Positions 1 to 9,208 are shown, numbered from the stretch's first letter. The stretch is DNA of 64,000 bases from Paracoccus seriniphilus (GCF_028553745.1 NZ_CP067129.1:2710501-2774500), one strand, 5' to 3'. Notes: generated by a model from the sequence alone, not told the origin. Numbers and translations: made by a program.

Positions 1-155
1 GCCTGCATGGTGGCAACCGCATCGGCAGGGGCTTTCGCATCGACATGCACGGCAACCTTTGCCCCGCCTTCAGCCCAGATCCGCGCCATGCGGGCCGCCA
101 TGTCCAGATCGGCATGACACAACAGGATCACCCCAAGCTCGACGGCCCCGGTCAT
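1..155 (-). CDS. Core-2/I-branching type glycosyltransferase, N-terminal fragment
   Basis: Only the first 51 codons lie inside the window; the gene runs off the left edge. Translation from the ATG at 155 gives MTGAVELGVILLCHADLD followed by a segment ending in AVHVDAK. A start of the form LCH...HVD is typical of the beta-1,6-N-acetylglucosaminyltransferase-like (core-2/I-branching) enzymes found in Rhodobacterales polysaccharide loci. The start overlaps the stop of the preceding GT2 gene by ATGA, so the two should be translationally coupled. It would be the last visible gene of the galU-galE-GT2-GT2 operon. The family call rests on a short N-terminus and is tentative. Confidence 0.6.
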   Translation of the reverse strand, partial: MTGAVELGVILLCHADLDMAARMARIWAEGGAKVAVHVDAKAPADAVATMQ

Positions 156-1189
156 GCCCAATTCCCCCGCGAGATCAGGCCCAGATCTTCCAGTTGCCGC
201 CAGTCCTGATATTGTCGCGACTCTTCGCACCACAGGCTGATGCCGCTTTGCAGCCCTGCATCATAGGCGCGGTATTCCTGACTGTTGGCATAATGCTGAC
301 GGCGCTTCAGTTCCTCGGCCGATTTCTCGACGAAGGTGGACAGGAACTTGGCATGCAGCAGGCAGCCCGAGGCCATCTCTCCGCCATCCTCGTCATAGAC
401 CTGATTCAATTGCCGGGGCAGCAGCATATGGGTCGAACTGACATAGGCATAGCGCCAATGCCATTTGACCAGCGGCGTCTTGTTCAGGGCCGGTCCGCTC
501 AGCGGATCATGCGAGAAAAAGGCGCGCGTGCGCGGCCCGCCCTGGATCCACAGATTGCCGAAATAATGGTTCTTGGAAATCGCGTAATTGGCCGGATCGA
601 ACCAGTTCACGATCTCGAAGGGATTCTGACCTTCATGATAGGGTTCCTCGTCCAGCATGCCGCGGGGATACATGTCCAGCAGCATGGCCGGAAACGACCT
701 GCGCCCCGAGGCATCCAGCCAGTTCGTCAGTGCCGGCAGGGACCTGCTGTCGCAATGGGGATAGACCAGAAACTCATCCGGATCGACCGTCAGGCACCAA
801 TGGTTGCGACCATAGCGCATCAGCAGCCAGTTGATCCAATCCATGCCGAAACGCGCCCGCTTGTAGCTGGCCTTGGTGGTCCAGAAGGACACATCCCGCT
901 GCTGGCGCAGAAAATCCGCGCTGCCGTCATCGCTGTCATTGTCCACAAAGAGGAAATGCGACACGCCCAGATCGCGGTAATAGTCCAGAAAATAGGGCAG
1001 ACGGACCCGTTCATTCCTCTGGGTGACAAAGGCCAGGATATCGCCAGGCTTGATATCGGCGGTCCTGTTGGAAACCGATTTCAGCGCGCCACGCCGGTTG
1101 ACGGCCCGGCCGATCAGCCACTGGCGTTCGACCCGACGACGAAAGCGATCGGAAAGAACCGGTTTCCGAAAGGCCCTGATCACTGGCAA
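152..1189 (-). CDS. Glycosyltransferase family 2 protein (tandem paralogue A)
   Basis: A predicted cytoplasmic glycosyltransferase of about 345 residues. It has the nucleotide-sugar binding signature VDNDSDDGS (about residues 91-99) and a later TVDPDEFLVYP segment that supplies the metal-binding acidic residues. It closely resembles the next gene upstream (1282-2346) along its whole length, sharing ARFGMDW and a YPRG segment, so the pair looks like a tandem duplication. The longest reading frame begins with TTG at 1189; no ATG with a good ribosome site is visible, so the start is uncertain. Its stop overlaps the start of the partial core-2-type transferase. The acceptor and sugar cannot be told from sequence; surface polysaccharide synthesis is inferred from galU/galE. 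Confidence 0.8.
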   Translation of the reverse strand: MPVIRAFRKPVLSDRFRRRVERQWLIGRAVNRRGALKSVSNRTADIKPGDILAFVTQRNERVRLPYFLDYYRDLGVSHFLFVDNDSDDGSADFLRQQRDVSFWTTKASYKRARFGMDWINWLLMRYGRNHWCLTVDPDEFLVYPHCDSRSLPALTNWLDASGRRSFPAMLLDMYPRGMLDEEPYHEGQNPFEIVNWFDPANYAISKNHYFGNLWIQGGPRTRAFFSHDPLSGPALNKTPLVKWHWRYAYVSSTHMLLPRQLNQVYDEDGGEMASGCLLHAKFLSTFVEKSAEELKRRQHYANSQEYRAYDAGLQSGISLWCEESRQYQDWRQLEDLGLISRGNWA

Positions 1190-1281
1190 GCACCACCGCT
1201 GCGTGTCACGTTAAAATACATTGCTTCTGACATGCTGTTTCAAAGTTCTTCCTGCAAGGTTCCCCACCCCGGTGTTGCGGT

Positions 1282-2346
1282 TCAGCCTGCCTGATCGCGG
1301 GTACACCAATTTCCCGCTTTCATCAAACCAAGCCGCACCAATTGCTCTGGCCCATCATAGCGTTGCGACTGTTCTCGCCACAGAACCGGAGCCTCGGCAA
1401 GGGCCTGATGATAGCCGGCATAGGCGTCGGGATCATTGAAATGTTGCCGACGAACCAGTTCTTCCCGCGATTTCGAAACGATCTCGGGCAGGAACTTGCT
1501 GTGCAGCAGCACGCAGGACAGCCGGTCATCCTCCGGCCCGTCATAAAGGTCATTCAGGGTTGGCGGCAGCATGGAATGGGTCGAGTTCACATAGACGTAT
1601 CGCCGGTTCCAGAAGATCAGCGGCAGCTTGTTCAACGTCGGCCCCCGCTCGGGCCGTTCGGAAAAGAAACACCGCTCGCGCACGCCCCCCTGGACCCAGC
1701 GATTGCGCCTTGGGCTTTGAACGCGGCAACGATAGGGTCCGGCATCGAAATAGGGCAACCGTTGAACCAGCGGTGCATCTTCATCGGCATCGGCCCGGTC
1801 CAGCCGCCCGCGCGGATAAAGGTCCAGCATCAACCCGCCGATCCCGCGGATGTTCTGCCCTTGCAGATATGAAGTCATCTCGCGCAGGTCGCGCTGGTCA
1901 CAGTCGGGATAGACCAGCAATTCATCGGCATCGACGGTCACACACCAGTGCCCGTGACCATGGCGGAACAACAGCGCCCCCAGCCAGTCCATGCCAAAGC
2001 GTGCCTGCCGGTAGGACGCCCCTGTCCGCCACAGGGACACATCAGGTTGCGCAGCCAGAAGCCGGGCCGAGCCGTCATCACTGTCATTGTCCACCACGAG
2101 GAAATGCGACACGCCCAATGCGCGATAATGGGACAGGAACTCTGGCAGCCGTCCGATTTCATTGCGGATGGTGGCAAAGACCAGAATATCCCCCGACCGG
2201 ATCCCGGACGTGCGGTCGGTCAGCGGAGTCAACTGTCTGAATGCGCGGATGCAACGCCAAAGCAGTTCTCGCCGCTTCCAGCGCAAACGATATGCCGCCC
2301 AGCCTCGCCGGAAGCGGCCGCCAATCCGGGCGGCCGCGCCGGTCAC
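1282..2346 (-). CDS. Glycosyltransferase family 2 protein (tandem paralogue B)
   Basis: A GT2-type enzyme of about 354 residues with the donor-binding motif VDNDSDDGS and a TVDADELLVYP segment, matching its neighbour at 152-1189. I chose the GTG at 2346 because it overlaps the galE stop as GTGA, a common coupling arrangement. A longer form from the GTG at 2373 is possible but would overlap galE by 31 nt. The basic N-terminal segment (RFRRGW, RWKRREL) has no clear signal peptide. Co-transcription with galE and galU suggests transfer of a UDP-glucose or UDP-galactose derived sugar; the true donor is unknown. Confidence 0.8.
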   Translation of the reverse strand: MTGAAARIGGRFRRGWAAYRLRWKRRELLWRCIRAFRQLTPLTDRTSGIRSGDILVFATIRNEIGRLPEFLSHYRALGVSHFLVVDNDSDDGSARLLAAQPDVSLWRTGASYRQARFGMDWLGALLFRHGHGHWCVTVDADELLVYPDCDQRDLREMTSYLQGQNIRGIGGLMLDLYPRGRLDRADADEDAPLVQRLPYFDAGPYRCRVQSPRRNRWVQGGVRERCFFSERPERGPTLNKLPLIFWNRRYVYVNSTHSMLPPTLNDLYDGPEDDRLSCVLLHSKFLPEIVSKSREELVRRQHFNDPDAYAGYHQALAEAPVLWREQSQRYDGPEQLVRLGLMKAGNWCTRDQAG

Positions 2347-3329
2347 GACGAATAGGATCCGTTCTGATGCCACCGCCAGGCGTCACCGATCATCTGTGGC
2401 ATTGTCGAACGCGAAGGCTCCCAGCCCAGCTCCTCGCGCGCTCTCTTGCTGCCGCAGACCAGCTTGACGGCATCGCCACCGCGACGGGGGCCATCCTGCA
2501 TCGGCACCGCGCGGTTCGTGACATGACGCGTGGCATCAACCACCTCGCGCACCGAGAACCCGTCACCCGTTCCAAGGCAGAACACCCGGTCACCCTTGCC
2601 CGCGCGCAGCCATTCCAGCCCGCGCACATGCGCATCGACCAGATCCGACACATGCACGTAGTCGCGGATACAGGTTCCATCCGGCGTCGGATAGTCCGTG
2701 CCGTGAATGGTCAGCGCAGCACGCTTGCCATCCACCGCATCCAGAATCAGCGGAATCAGATGCGTCTCGGGTTGATGGAATTCACCCACTTCGGCATCGG
2801 GGTCGGCACCTGCGACATTGAAATAGCGAAAGATGACATGGCGCAGCCCATGAGCAGCGCTGAAATCGACCAGCATATCCTCGATGGCGCGCTTGCTGGC
2901 ACCATAGGCATTCAGCGGTGCCTGCGGAGTATTCTCGTCCAGAACCTCTCCATCGCGATCACCATAGGTCGCGCATGTCGAACTGAAGACAAAATTCATG
3001 CAACCCGCATCCACCGCCGCTTCGATCAGGTTCAACGAGCCCGACACATTGTTGCGCCAGTATTTCCCCGGTTGGGACATGGCTTCGCCGACCTGACTCA
3101 GCGCGGCGAAATGCATCACCGCAACGGGTTCATGTTCGGCAAAGGCACGGTCCAGCGATGCCCTGTCCAGCAAGTCCGCCTCGACCAGCGGCCCGAATTT
3201 CACCGCATCCCGCCAGCCGGTTGACAGATTGTCCAGCGTGACCGGCGTATAGCCCGCCCGCGCCAGCGCCTTGCAGGCATGCGAGCCGATATAACCGGCA
3301 CCACCGGTCACAAGAACTTTCTTTGACAT
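2343..3329 (-). CDS. galE: UDP-glucose 4-epimerase
   Basis: An extended short-chain dehydrogenase that interconverts UDP-glucose and UDP-galactose. The N-terminal Rossmann motif GGAGYIGSH follows the start MSKKVLVT. The catalytic Ser is in FSSTCATYG and the YxxxK motif in YGASKRAIE. Length is 328 residues, normal for the family. The ATG at 3329 shares one base with the galU stop (TAATG); the longer open frame upstream only overlaps galU and is not credible. Downstream are two glycosyltransferases, so it probably supplies UDP-galactose for a surface glycan. Confidence 0.95.
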   Translation of the reverse strand: MSKKVLVTGGAGYIGSHACKALARAGYTPVTLDNLSTGWRDAVKFGPLVEADLLDRASLDRAFAEHEPVAVMHFAALSQVGEAMSQPGKYWRNNVSGSLNLIEAAVDAGCMNFVFSSTCATYGDRDGEVLDENTPQAPLNAYGASKRAIEDMLVDFSAAHGLRHVIFRYFNVAGADPDAEVGEFHQPETHLIPLILDAVDGKRAALTIHGTDYPTPDGTCIRDYVHVSDLVDAHVRGLEWLRAGKGDRVFCLGTGDGFSVREVVDATRHVTNRAVPMQDGPRRGGDAVKLVCGSKRAREELGWEPSRSTMPQMIGDAWRWHQNGSYSS

Positions 3330-4225
3330 TATTCGGCAGCCCGTCCCATTCCCACGACATCGCTCAGATATTCCATGAACTCTGCCTGAAGCTCTTCCCG
3401 TTCCAGCCCGAATGCCACGGTCGCCTGCAGGAACCCGGCCTTGGACCCGCAATCGAACCGCTGTCCGCGGAAGCGCAGGCCATAGACGCCGCGCCCAGCC
3501 TCGATTTCATCGGCGATGGCGTCGGTCAGCTGGATCTCTCCGCCGGAACCGGCCTTCAGCTTGTTGAGGTTCTGCATCACTGTCGGCGCCAGGATATAGC
3601 GCCCGATCACGGCAAGATTCGAAGGCGCGGTTCCCTCGGCAGGCTTTTCGACCATGCCGCGGACCTTGACGATGGCGCCCATATCCTCGCTGACATCCAG
3701 AACGCCATATGACTTTGCCTTTTCCGCAGGCACTTCCATGGTGGCGACCATGCTGCCACCTGTTTCGCCATAGGCCTCGATCATCTGTTGCAGGCAGGGC
3801 GGTTCGCCCTTGATGACGTCATCCGTCAGGATCACGGCAAAAGGTTCATCCGCAGACAGAAGACGGCGAGCGCACCAGACTGCATGCCCCAGCCCCAGCG
3901 CCTTGTGCTGACGGATATAGGCGATCGCACCCGACTCCATATTGGTTTCGCGCAGCAGATCCAGCAGTTCCGTCTTGCCGGATTTCTTCAGGCTGCGTTC
4001 CAACTCATGGGCGTGATCGAAGTAGTCTTCCAAGGCACCCTTGCCGCGCGACGTGACGAAGATGAACTCCTTGATCCCGGCTGCGCGCGCCTCGTCAATC
4101 GCGTACTGGATCAACGGACGATCAACCAAGGTCATGATTTCCTTTGGAATACTCTTTGTCGCAGGCAGAAAACGCGTTCCCAGACCGGCCACGGGAAAGA
4201 TAGCTTTTGTTACCTTGCGACTCAT
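3329..4225 (-). CDS. galU: UTP-glucose-1-phosphate uridylyltransferase
   Basis: Makes UDP-glucose from glucose-1-phosphate and UTP. The protein is 298 residues. Its N-terminal nucleotidyltransferase signature is AGLGTRFLPATKSIPKE, followed by VDRPLIQYAIDEA and the metal-binding VILTDDVI segment, as in GalU/CelY proteins. It is the first gene of the galU-galE-GT2-GT2-GT operon on the minus strand. An inverted repeat lies about 65-85 nt upstream (4289-4309). It provides precursor for capsule, LPS or exopolysaccharide; which one is not shown here. Confidence 0.96.
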   Translation of the reverse strand: MSRKVTKAIFPVAGLGTRFLPATKSIPKEIMTLVDRPLIQYAIDEARAAGIKEFIFVTSRGKGALEDYFDHAHELERSLKKSGKTELLDLLRETNMESGAIAYIRQHKALGLGHAVWCARRLLSADEPFAVILTDDVIKGEPPCLQQMIEAYGETGGSMVATMEVPAEKAKSYGVLDVSEDMGAIVKVRGMVEKPAEGTAPSNLAVIGRYILAPTVMQNLNKLKAGSGGEIQLTDAIADEIEAGRGVYGLRFRGQRFDCGSKAGFLQATVAFGLEREELQAEFMEYLSDVVGMGRAAE

Positions 4226-4288
4226 AGCACATCACCTTTGCTCAACTTCAAAACCCCGAGGACGGATTACCCGCCCCCTCAATTATCA

Positions 4289-4309
4289 ACCAATTACGCG
4301 GCGATTGGT
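4289..4309. promoter_or_regulatory. Inverted repeat upstream of galU
   Basis: ACCAAT and ATTGGT face each other across 9 bases in the 211-nt galU-kdsB gap. The site lies 64-84 nt before the galU start, where an operator or promoter element would be expected. No known regulator is recognised, and a chance occurrence is possible with 6-bp arms. Confidence 0.35.
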
Positions 4310-4388
4310 CCCGCCCGTACACTACAGATTTATTGTATCAGGCACGAAATCGCCAAGATGTTCCACCCAAATCAACCAGTGGGTGTGG

Positions 4389-4421
4389 AATGCGCCAGAA
4401 AGATCTCCTTTCCGGCGCATT
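4389..4421 (-). terminator. Hairpin after kdsB
   Basis: The arms AATGCGCC-A-GAAAG and CTTTC-C-GGCGCATT pair over 13 base pairs with one mismatch and a 5-base loop. The hairpin begins 15 nt beyond the kdsB stop on the minus strand. There is no good U-run, so it may be a weak or Rho-assisted terminator, or an mRNA-stabilising end. Confidence 0.6.
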
Positions 4422-4436
4422 TGCTCAGTCGATTGT

Positions 4437-5237
4437 TCAGTCGATTCCCATTTCCTGCATCATGGCTTCGAGACGGGGAACATCTTCAGGATTGTTCAAT
4501 TCCCAGAATTGACGTCCGCGCGCCTCGACCTCGACGCAAAGCAACCTCCGTCCCCGCTCGAGGAAGCGCAGTTGCTCCAGGCCTTCCAGCCGCTCCAGCG
4601 GCCCCTCGCCCCATTCCGCATAGGATGCAAGCGCATCGGGACGATAGGCATAGACGCCCACATGGTGAAAGACCGGGCTGTCCTCGTCATCGCCGAAGGT
4701 TCCGGCTGCATAGGGCAGGACTTCCTTCGAAAAATAGAGCGCCTGCTTGTCGGCCCCGAACACGGCTGTAGTTCCGCCCACGCGTCCGGCCATGCGATCC
4801 GCGATCAGATCGGCCCGCATTTTCCCCGAACACCGCAGCACCGGCGTCGCAACGCCGGCCTGCGGATCGGCACGCAACCCGGCAACCAGATCCTCGACGA
4901 ACCAGGCGGGTGTCAGCGGGGCATCACCCTGCAAATTCACCACGATTTCGGGCGAGATGCCCAGATTCGCGATGGCCTCGGCGCAGCGTTCGGTGCCGTT
5001 GCGACATTGCTCCGAGGTCATCACCACCTCGGCGCCGAAACCTTCGGCATGTTCCTGAATGCGCGAGTCATCGGTTGCAATGACAACCCGATCAGCACCG
5101 CTGACGGCTGACGCGGCGTCCCAGCTGCGGCGAATCAGGCTGCGGGCCTCTCCACCGGCGCCGCGCAGATCCACAAGCGGCTTGCCGGGATATCGGCTGG
5201 AGGCATGGCGGGCGGGAATGATGATCACGACCGACAT
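4437..5237 (-). CDS. kdsB: 3-deoxy-manno-octulosonate cytidylyltransferase (CMP-Kdo synthetase)
   Basis: Activates Kdo with CTP for lipopolysaccharide or capsule synthesis. The N-terminus VIIIPARHASSRYPGKPL is the classic CMP-Kdo synthetase signature, and VVIATDD follows. The normally conserved QGDEP motif reads NLQGDAPLT here, a Glu-to-Ala change beside the metal-binding Asp; I believe related Rhodobacterales proteins share it. The protein is 266 residues, slightly longer than E. coli KdsB. Only one base separates its start from the stop of cysQ, so the pair is co-transcribed cysQ to kdsB. Confidence 0.88.
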   Translation of the reverse strand: MSVVIIIPARHASSRYPGKPLVDLRGAGGEARSLIRRSWDAASAVSGADRVVIATDDSRIQEHAEGFGAEVVMTSEQCRNGTERCAEAIANLGISPEIVVNLQGDAPLTPAWFVEDLVAGLRADPQAGVATPVLRCSGKMRADLIADRMAGRVGGTTAVFGADKQALYFSKEVLPYAAGTFGDDEDSPVFHHVGVYAYRPDALASYAEWGEGPLERLEGLEQLRFLERGRRLLCVEVEARGRQFWELNNPEDVPRLEAMMQEMGID

Positions 5238-5238
5238 A

Positions 5239-6036
5239 TCAGTTCTTCACCAACAGGACGCCAGGTGCGAAGGCGATGAAAAACGGGTTCTCGAAACCGG
5301 GTTTGCCATAGGTCAGCGTGCTGTGATCGTCAAAGCGCACGACTTCGCCACCGGCACCGCGCAGCACGGCATCACCTGCGGCCGTATCCCACTCCATGGT
5401 CCGGCCCAGCCGCGGATAGAGATCCGCCTCACCGGTCGCCACAAGGCAGAATTTCAGCGACGACCCCGCGCTGGTCATGTCGCGTACGCCGTATTTGGAA
5501 ATATAGTCGTCCGTGGCAGCATCGCGGTGCGATTTGGACGCAACAACCATCAATCCACGGTTGTCCGGCGTCGGATTGACGCCTACCGGTGCAATTTCGC
5601 CCGGTTCTTCCCCGAAGGGCCCGCGTTCCTCGACCGAGCGGCCATCGGCCGTGGTGTAGAACAGGCGCTGCTTGGCCGGCGCATAGACAACGCCGCGCAC
5701 CGGCACGCCGTTCTCGACATAGGCAATGTTCACGGTGAAATCGCCACGACGCTTGATGAATTCCTTGGTCCCGTCCAGCGGATCGACGATCAGGAAGGTC
5801 GAGATTGCCTGTTCATGGGTCGCAGACTGCTCTTCGGTCACAAGCGGAATATCGGGAAATGCCTCGCGAAGACCGGCCGAAATGATGGCATCGGCGGCTT
5901 CATCAGCCTCGGTGACGGGTGACGCATCGGACTTGGCCCGCACATCGAAATCGTCAGAGGCATAGATTTCCATGATCCGCTCACCGGCCCGCAGCGCAAG
6001 CCGGCGCATTTCGGCGGTCAGTCGGTCAAACTGCAT
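5239..6036 (-). CDS. cysQ: 3'(2'),5'-bisphosphate nucleotidase CysQ
   Basis: An inositol-monophosphatase-fold enzyme that removes the 3'-phosphate from PAP/PAPS, linked to sulfate assimilation. The diagnostic metal-binding motif DPLDGTKEFIKR is present, with upstream VTEADEAAD and the C-terminal WDTAAGDAVL motif. The ATG at 6036 (MQFDRLTAEMRR) is preceded by AAGGAA and gives 265 residues, the usual length. The open frame extends 163 codons further upstream, but that region has no family similarity and overlaps the divergent permease gene. It is followed immediately by kdsB. Confidence 0.92.
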   Translation of the reverse strand: MQFDRLTAEMRRLALRAGERIMEIYASDDFDVRAKSDASPVTEADEAADAIISAGLREAFPDIPLVTEEQSATHEQAISTFLIVDPLDGTKEFIKRRGDFTVNIAYVENGVPVRGVVYAPAKQRLFYTTADGRSVEERGPFGEEPGEIAPVGVNPTPDNRGLMVVASKSHRDAATDDYISKYGVRDMTSAGSSLKFCLVATGEADLYPRLGRTMEWDTAAGDAVLRGAGGEVVRFDDHSTLTYGKPGFENPFFIAFAPGVLLVKN

Positions 6037-6207
6037 GTAATATTCCTTCTTACCAGTCACCTCGGGACGGACGCGTGATTGTCCGGCCGGCCAACCTCCC
6101 TTATGGTCGTGCCAAGTGGCTTGGGCAAGGACTGCCACGCCCAAAGACTTTTCGCCGCGCCCATTCGAGGGCTTTGTGTCACAGTCACAACAAACGGAAC
6201 CGTCCAA

Positions 6208-7029
6208 GTGTTCAGACAAAGACATACCCGCAACATCCTCGAAGCCGCGGGCACCACGCTGACCCTGATCTATCACCAGACCGTCTACAATCTTCGCACC
6301 GACCACAGGAATGCTGTGGTGGGACTGCTGATCACGATTGCCCAGACCATGATCTTCATGGCTGCCTTCCTTGTCATCTTCATGGTGCTGGGCGTCCGGC
6401 AATCTCCGATTCGCGGCGATTTCATCCTCTATATCATGTCCGGCATCTTCATGTTCATGACGCATGTCAAAACCGTCAGTGCGGTCTCGGGCAGCCATTC
6501 GATTTCCGGCGGATTGATCAAGCACGAGCCACTGAACCCTGCCGTTCTGATCGCAGCTTCATCGATTGCGGTTCTCTATCGCCAGACGATCAGCTGTCTG
6601 GCCATTCTGTGGCTGTATCACGTCCTGTTCGGGCCGATTACCATCTCTCAGCCGATCGGGGCGGTCGCCATGTATCTCGAGGCCTGGTTTTCGGGCGTCT
6701 GCGTGGGGCTGGTCTTTCTGGGCATGCGGCCCTGGGCGCCCCGGGCGTCAACGCTGCTGGCAACGGCCTATCAGCGCATCAACATGTTCGCCTCGGGCAA
6801 GATGTTCGTCGCCAATGTCCTGCCCAATTTCATGATGCCCTGGTTCATCTGGAACCCGCTTTTCCACATCATCGATCAGGAGCGCGGCTTCTTGTTCGTC
6901 AACTATTCGCCGCACAAAACCGATCCGCTCTACGCCATCTGGTTTTCTCTGGGGGCGCTGCTGATCGGGCTGCTGGTCAATTTCTCGACGCGCAAACATG
7001 AATCCCTCAGCTGGTCGGCGGGGCAATAG
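6208..7029 (+). CDS. ABC-2 type capsule/polysaccharide export permease
   Basis: An integral membrane protein of about 273 residues with six or so hydrophobic segments, e.g. VVGLLITIAQTMIFMAAF and the one containing LYIMSGIFMFM. It matches the ABC-2/KpsM-type permeases of Rhodobacterales surface-polysaccharide loci. The GTG at 6208 (VFRQRHTRN) fits the usual N-terminus; an ATG at 6103 or 6079 in the same frame is possible. No ATPase partner is adjacent, so the KpsT-like subunit must be elsewhere. It is divergent from cysQ-kdsB, consistent with a Kdo-containing capsule, though the substrate is inferred. Confidence 0.8.
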   Translation: MFRQRHTRNILEAAGTTLTLIYHQTVYNLRTDHRNAVVGLLITIAQTMIFMAAFLVIFMVLGVRQSPIRGDFILYIMSGIFMFMTHVKTVSAVSGSHSISGGLIKHEPLNPAVLIAASSIAVLYRQTISCLAILWLYHVLFGPITISQPIGAVAMYLEAWFSGVCVGLVFLGMRPWAPRASTLLATAYQRINMFASGKMFVANVLPNFMMPWFIWNPLFHIIDQERGFLFVNYSPHKTDPLYAIWFSLGALLIGLLVNFSTRKHESLSWSAGQ

Positions 7030-7097
7030 CCGCGCCGCCTGCCTGGTTTTTTGCATGAACGAAGCCCCGAATTGCGCAAATTTGCGGGTTCAGAACG

Positions 7098-7126
7098 CTT
7101 GCGGGCCGGAAAACCATCCCTATATA
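7098..7126 (+). promoter_or_regulatory. Sigma-32 (heat-shock) promoter of dnaK
   Basis: CTTG at 7098-7101 and CCTATATA at 7119-7126 are separated by exactly 17 nt. This matches the alphaproteobacterial sigma-32 pattern CTTG-N17/18-CYTAT. The site lies about 110 nt before the dnaK start in an otherwise gene-free 209-nt gap. Confidence 0.85.
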
Positions 7127-7238
7127 CACCCCCGAAGCGTCCGGATGCTTCCGGACACATACAATCTCAACGGGATCGGGCTACGGGGGCCATAACGGAC
7201 CCAAGGTCCATTTTATCGCCGCAAGAAAGGTTACATCT

Positions 7239-9158
7239 ATGTCCAAAGTCATCGGGATCGACCTCGGCACAACCAACAGCTGCGTGGCCATCATGGATGG
7301 CAGCCAGCCGAAGGTTATCGAAAACAGCGAAGGCGCACGCACGACGCCCTCGATCGTCGGCTTCACCGACGGCGAGCGTCTGGTCGGACAGGCCGCGAAG
7401 CGTCAGGCCGTGACCAATCCAAGCAATACCGTATTTGCCGTCAAACGCCTGATCGGCCGTCGCACCACCGACGAAGCCGTCGAGAAAGACAAGAAACTGG
7501 TTCCCTACGCCATCGTCGATGGCGGCAATGGTGATGCCTGGGTCGAAGTCAAGGGCGAGAAATATTCTCCGGCACAGGTCAGCGCGATGATCCTTCAGAA
7601 AATGAAGGAAACCGCCGAATCCTATCTGGGCGAGGACGTGACGCAGGCCGTCATCACCGTTCCGGCCTATTTCAACGACGCTCAGCGTCAGGCCACCAAG
7701 GATGCCGGCAAGATCGCGGGTCTTGAAGTCCTGCGCATCATCAACGAGCCGACCGCAGCCGCACTGGCCTATGGTCTGGACAAGAAGGAAACCAAAACCA
7801 TCGCGGTCTATGACCTTGGTGGCGGCACCTTCGATATCACCATTCTGGAAATCGACGACGGCCTGTTCGAAGTGAAATCGACCAACGGGGATACCTTCCT
7901 TGGCGGCGAAGATTTTGACATGCGCATCGTCAGCTATCTGGCCGACGAGTTCAAAAAGGAACACGGCGTCGATCTGACCAAGGACAAGATGGCTCTGCAG
8001 CGCCTGAAAGAGGCCGCCGAGAAAGCCAAGATCGAACTGTCCAGCTCCAGCCAGACCGAGATCAACCAACCGTTCATCTCGATGGACAAGGATTCGGGCA
8101 CGCCGCTTCACATGGTGATCAAGCTGACCCGCGCCAAGCTGGAATCGCTGGTTGGCGACCTGATCAAGCGCACCATGAAGCCCGTGCAGGAAGCGCTAAA
8201 GGATGCTGGCGTCAGCAAGGGCGAAATCGACGAGGTCGTTCTGGTTGGCGGCATGACCCGCATGCCCAAGGTCATCGCGGAAGTGACCTCCTTCTTCGGC
8301 AAGGAACCCCACAAGGGCGTCAACCCCGACGAAGTCGTGGCGCTGGGTGCCGCCATTCAGGCCGGCGTGCTGCAGGGTGACGTCAAGGACGTGGTGCTGC
8401 TGGACGTGACGCCGCTGTCCCTGGGGATCGAAACCCTGGGTGGCGTGTTCACGCGCCTGATCGACCGCAACACCACCATTCCGACCAAGAAGAGCCAGAT
8501 CTTCTCGACCGCCGAAGACAATCAGAACGCCGTGACGATCCGGGTCTTCCAGGGCGAGCGTGAAATGGCCGCCGACAACAAGATGCTGGGTCAGTTCAAC
8601 CTCGAGGACATTCCGCCCGCACCGCGCGGCATGCCCCAGATCGAGGTGACCTTCGACATCGACGCCAACGGCATCGTCTCGGTCAGCGCCAAGGACAAGG
8701 GCACCGGCAAAGAGCAGAACATCACCATTCAGGCTTCGGGCGGCTTGTCCGACGAGGATATCGAACGGATGGTGAAAGACGCCGAAGCCAATGCCGAGGC
8801 CGACAAGGACCGCCGCGAACTGGTCGAAGCCAAGAACCAGGCCGAAAGCCTGATCCACAGCACGCGCAAGTCGCTGGACGATCACGGTGACAAGGTCGAC
8901 GCCTCGACCGTCGAAGCGATCGAACTGGCCATTGGCGCGCTTGAGGAAGCGCTGAAGTCCGAAGACGCCGGCAAGATCAAATCGGGCATCCAGAACGTGA
9001 TGGATGCATCGATGAAGCTGGGCGAAGCGATCTACAAGTCGCAACAGGGTTCGGAAGAAGCCGCTGGCGACACCGGTGCCGACGCGCCCCGCGATGTCGA
9101 TGATGATATCGTGGATGCCGATTTCGAAGATCTCGGCGACGACAAAAACCGCGGCTGA
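7239..9158 (+). CDS. dnaK: Chaperone DnaK (Hsp70)
   Basis: Cytoplasmic ATP-dependent chaperone of 639 residues, full length. The Hsp70 signatures are visible: [13 protein letters not shown] at the N-terminus, [13 protein letters not shown] near residue 190, and [12 protein letters not shown] near residue 335. The C-terminal substrate-binding domain ends in an acidic tail ([14 protein letters not shown]). A ribosome site (AAGAAAGG) precedes the ATG. It lies behind a sigma-32-type promoter and is followed by dnaJ after an 82-nt gap with a hairpin. Its substrates are unfolded proteins; DnaJ and GrpE are its partners. Confidence 0.99.
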   Translation: MSKVIGIDLGTTNSCVAIMDGSQPKVIENSEGARTTPSIVGFTDGERLVGQAAKRQAVTNPSNTVFAVKRLIGRRTTDEAVEKDKKLVPYAIVDGGNGDAWVEVKGEKYSPAQVSAMILQKMKETAESYLGEDVTQAVITVPAYFNDAQRQATKDAGKIAGLEVLRIINEPTAAALAYGLDKKETKTIAVYDLGGGTFDITILEIDDGLFEVKSTNGDTFLGGEDFDMRIVSYLADEFKKEHGVDLTKDKMALQRLKEAAEKAKIELSSSSQTEINQPFISMDKDSGTPLHMVIKLTRAKLESLVGDLIKRTMKPVQEALKDAGVSKGEIDEVVLVGGMTRMPKVIAEVTSFFGKEPHKGVNPDEVVALGAAIQAGVLQGDVKDVVLLDVTPLSLGIETLGGVFTRLIDRNTTIPTKKSQIFSTAEDNQNAVTIRVFQGEREMAADNKMLGQFNLEDIPPAPRGMPQIEVTFDIDANGIVSVSAKDKGTGKEQNITIQASGGLSDEDIERMVKDAEANAEADKDRRELVEAKNQAESLIHSTRKSLDDHGDKVDASTVEAIELAIGALEEALKSEDAGKIKSGIQNVMDASMKLGEAIYKSQQGSEEAAGDTGADAPRDVDDDIVDADFEDLGDDKNRG

Positions 9159-9179
9159 TCTGGGCCGCTCCCCTCTCGG

Positions 9180-9208
9180 GCCGGTCCGCAGTCTCTATGC
9201 GGGCCGGC
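9180..9208 (+). terminator. Intercistronic hairpin between dnaK and dnaJ
   Basis: An 11-bp stem (GCCGGTCCGCA with TGCGGGCCGGC, one G-U pair) with a 7-nt loop, followed only by TGTTTCG. It probably acts as a partial terminator or 3'-end stabiliser giving more dnaK than dnaJ mRNA. Confidence 0.6.

Noticed and set aside
4428..4446. Short direct repeat CAGTCGATT at the 3' end of kdsB
   Set aside because: Two copies only, overlapping the stop codon; a minor duplication without apparent function.
5239..6525. 428-residue form of CysQ
   Set aside because: The first 163 codons overlap the divergent permease gene and have no similarity to the family; the ATG at 6036 has a good ribosome site.
8196..9044. 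Long open frame antisense to dnaK (and similar antisense frames opposite petB, petC, mutS and gcvP)
   Set aside because: High G+C coding DNA produces long antisense frames. These have no family motifs or ribosome sites, and the opposite strand has certain genes.
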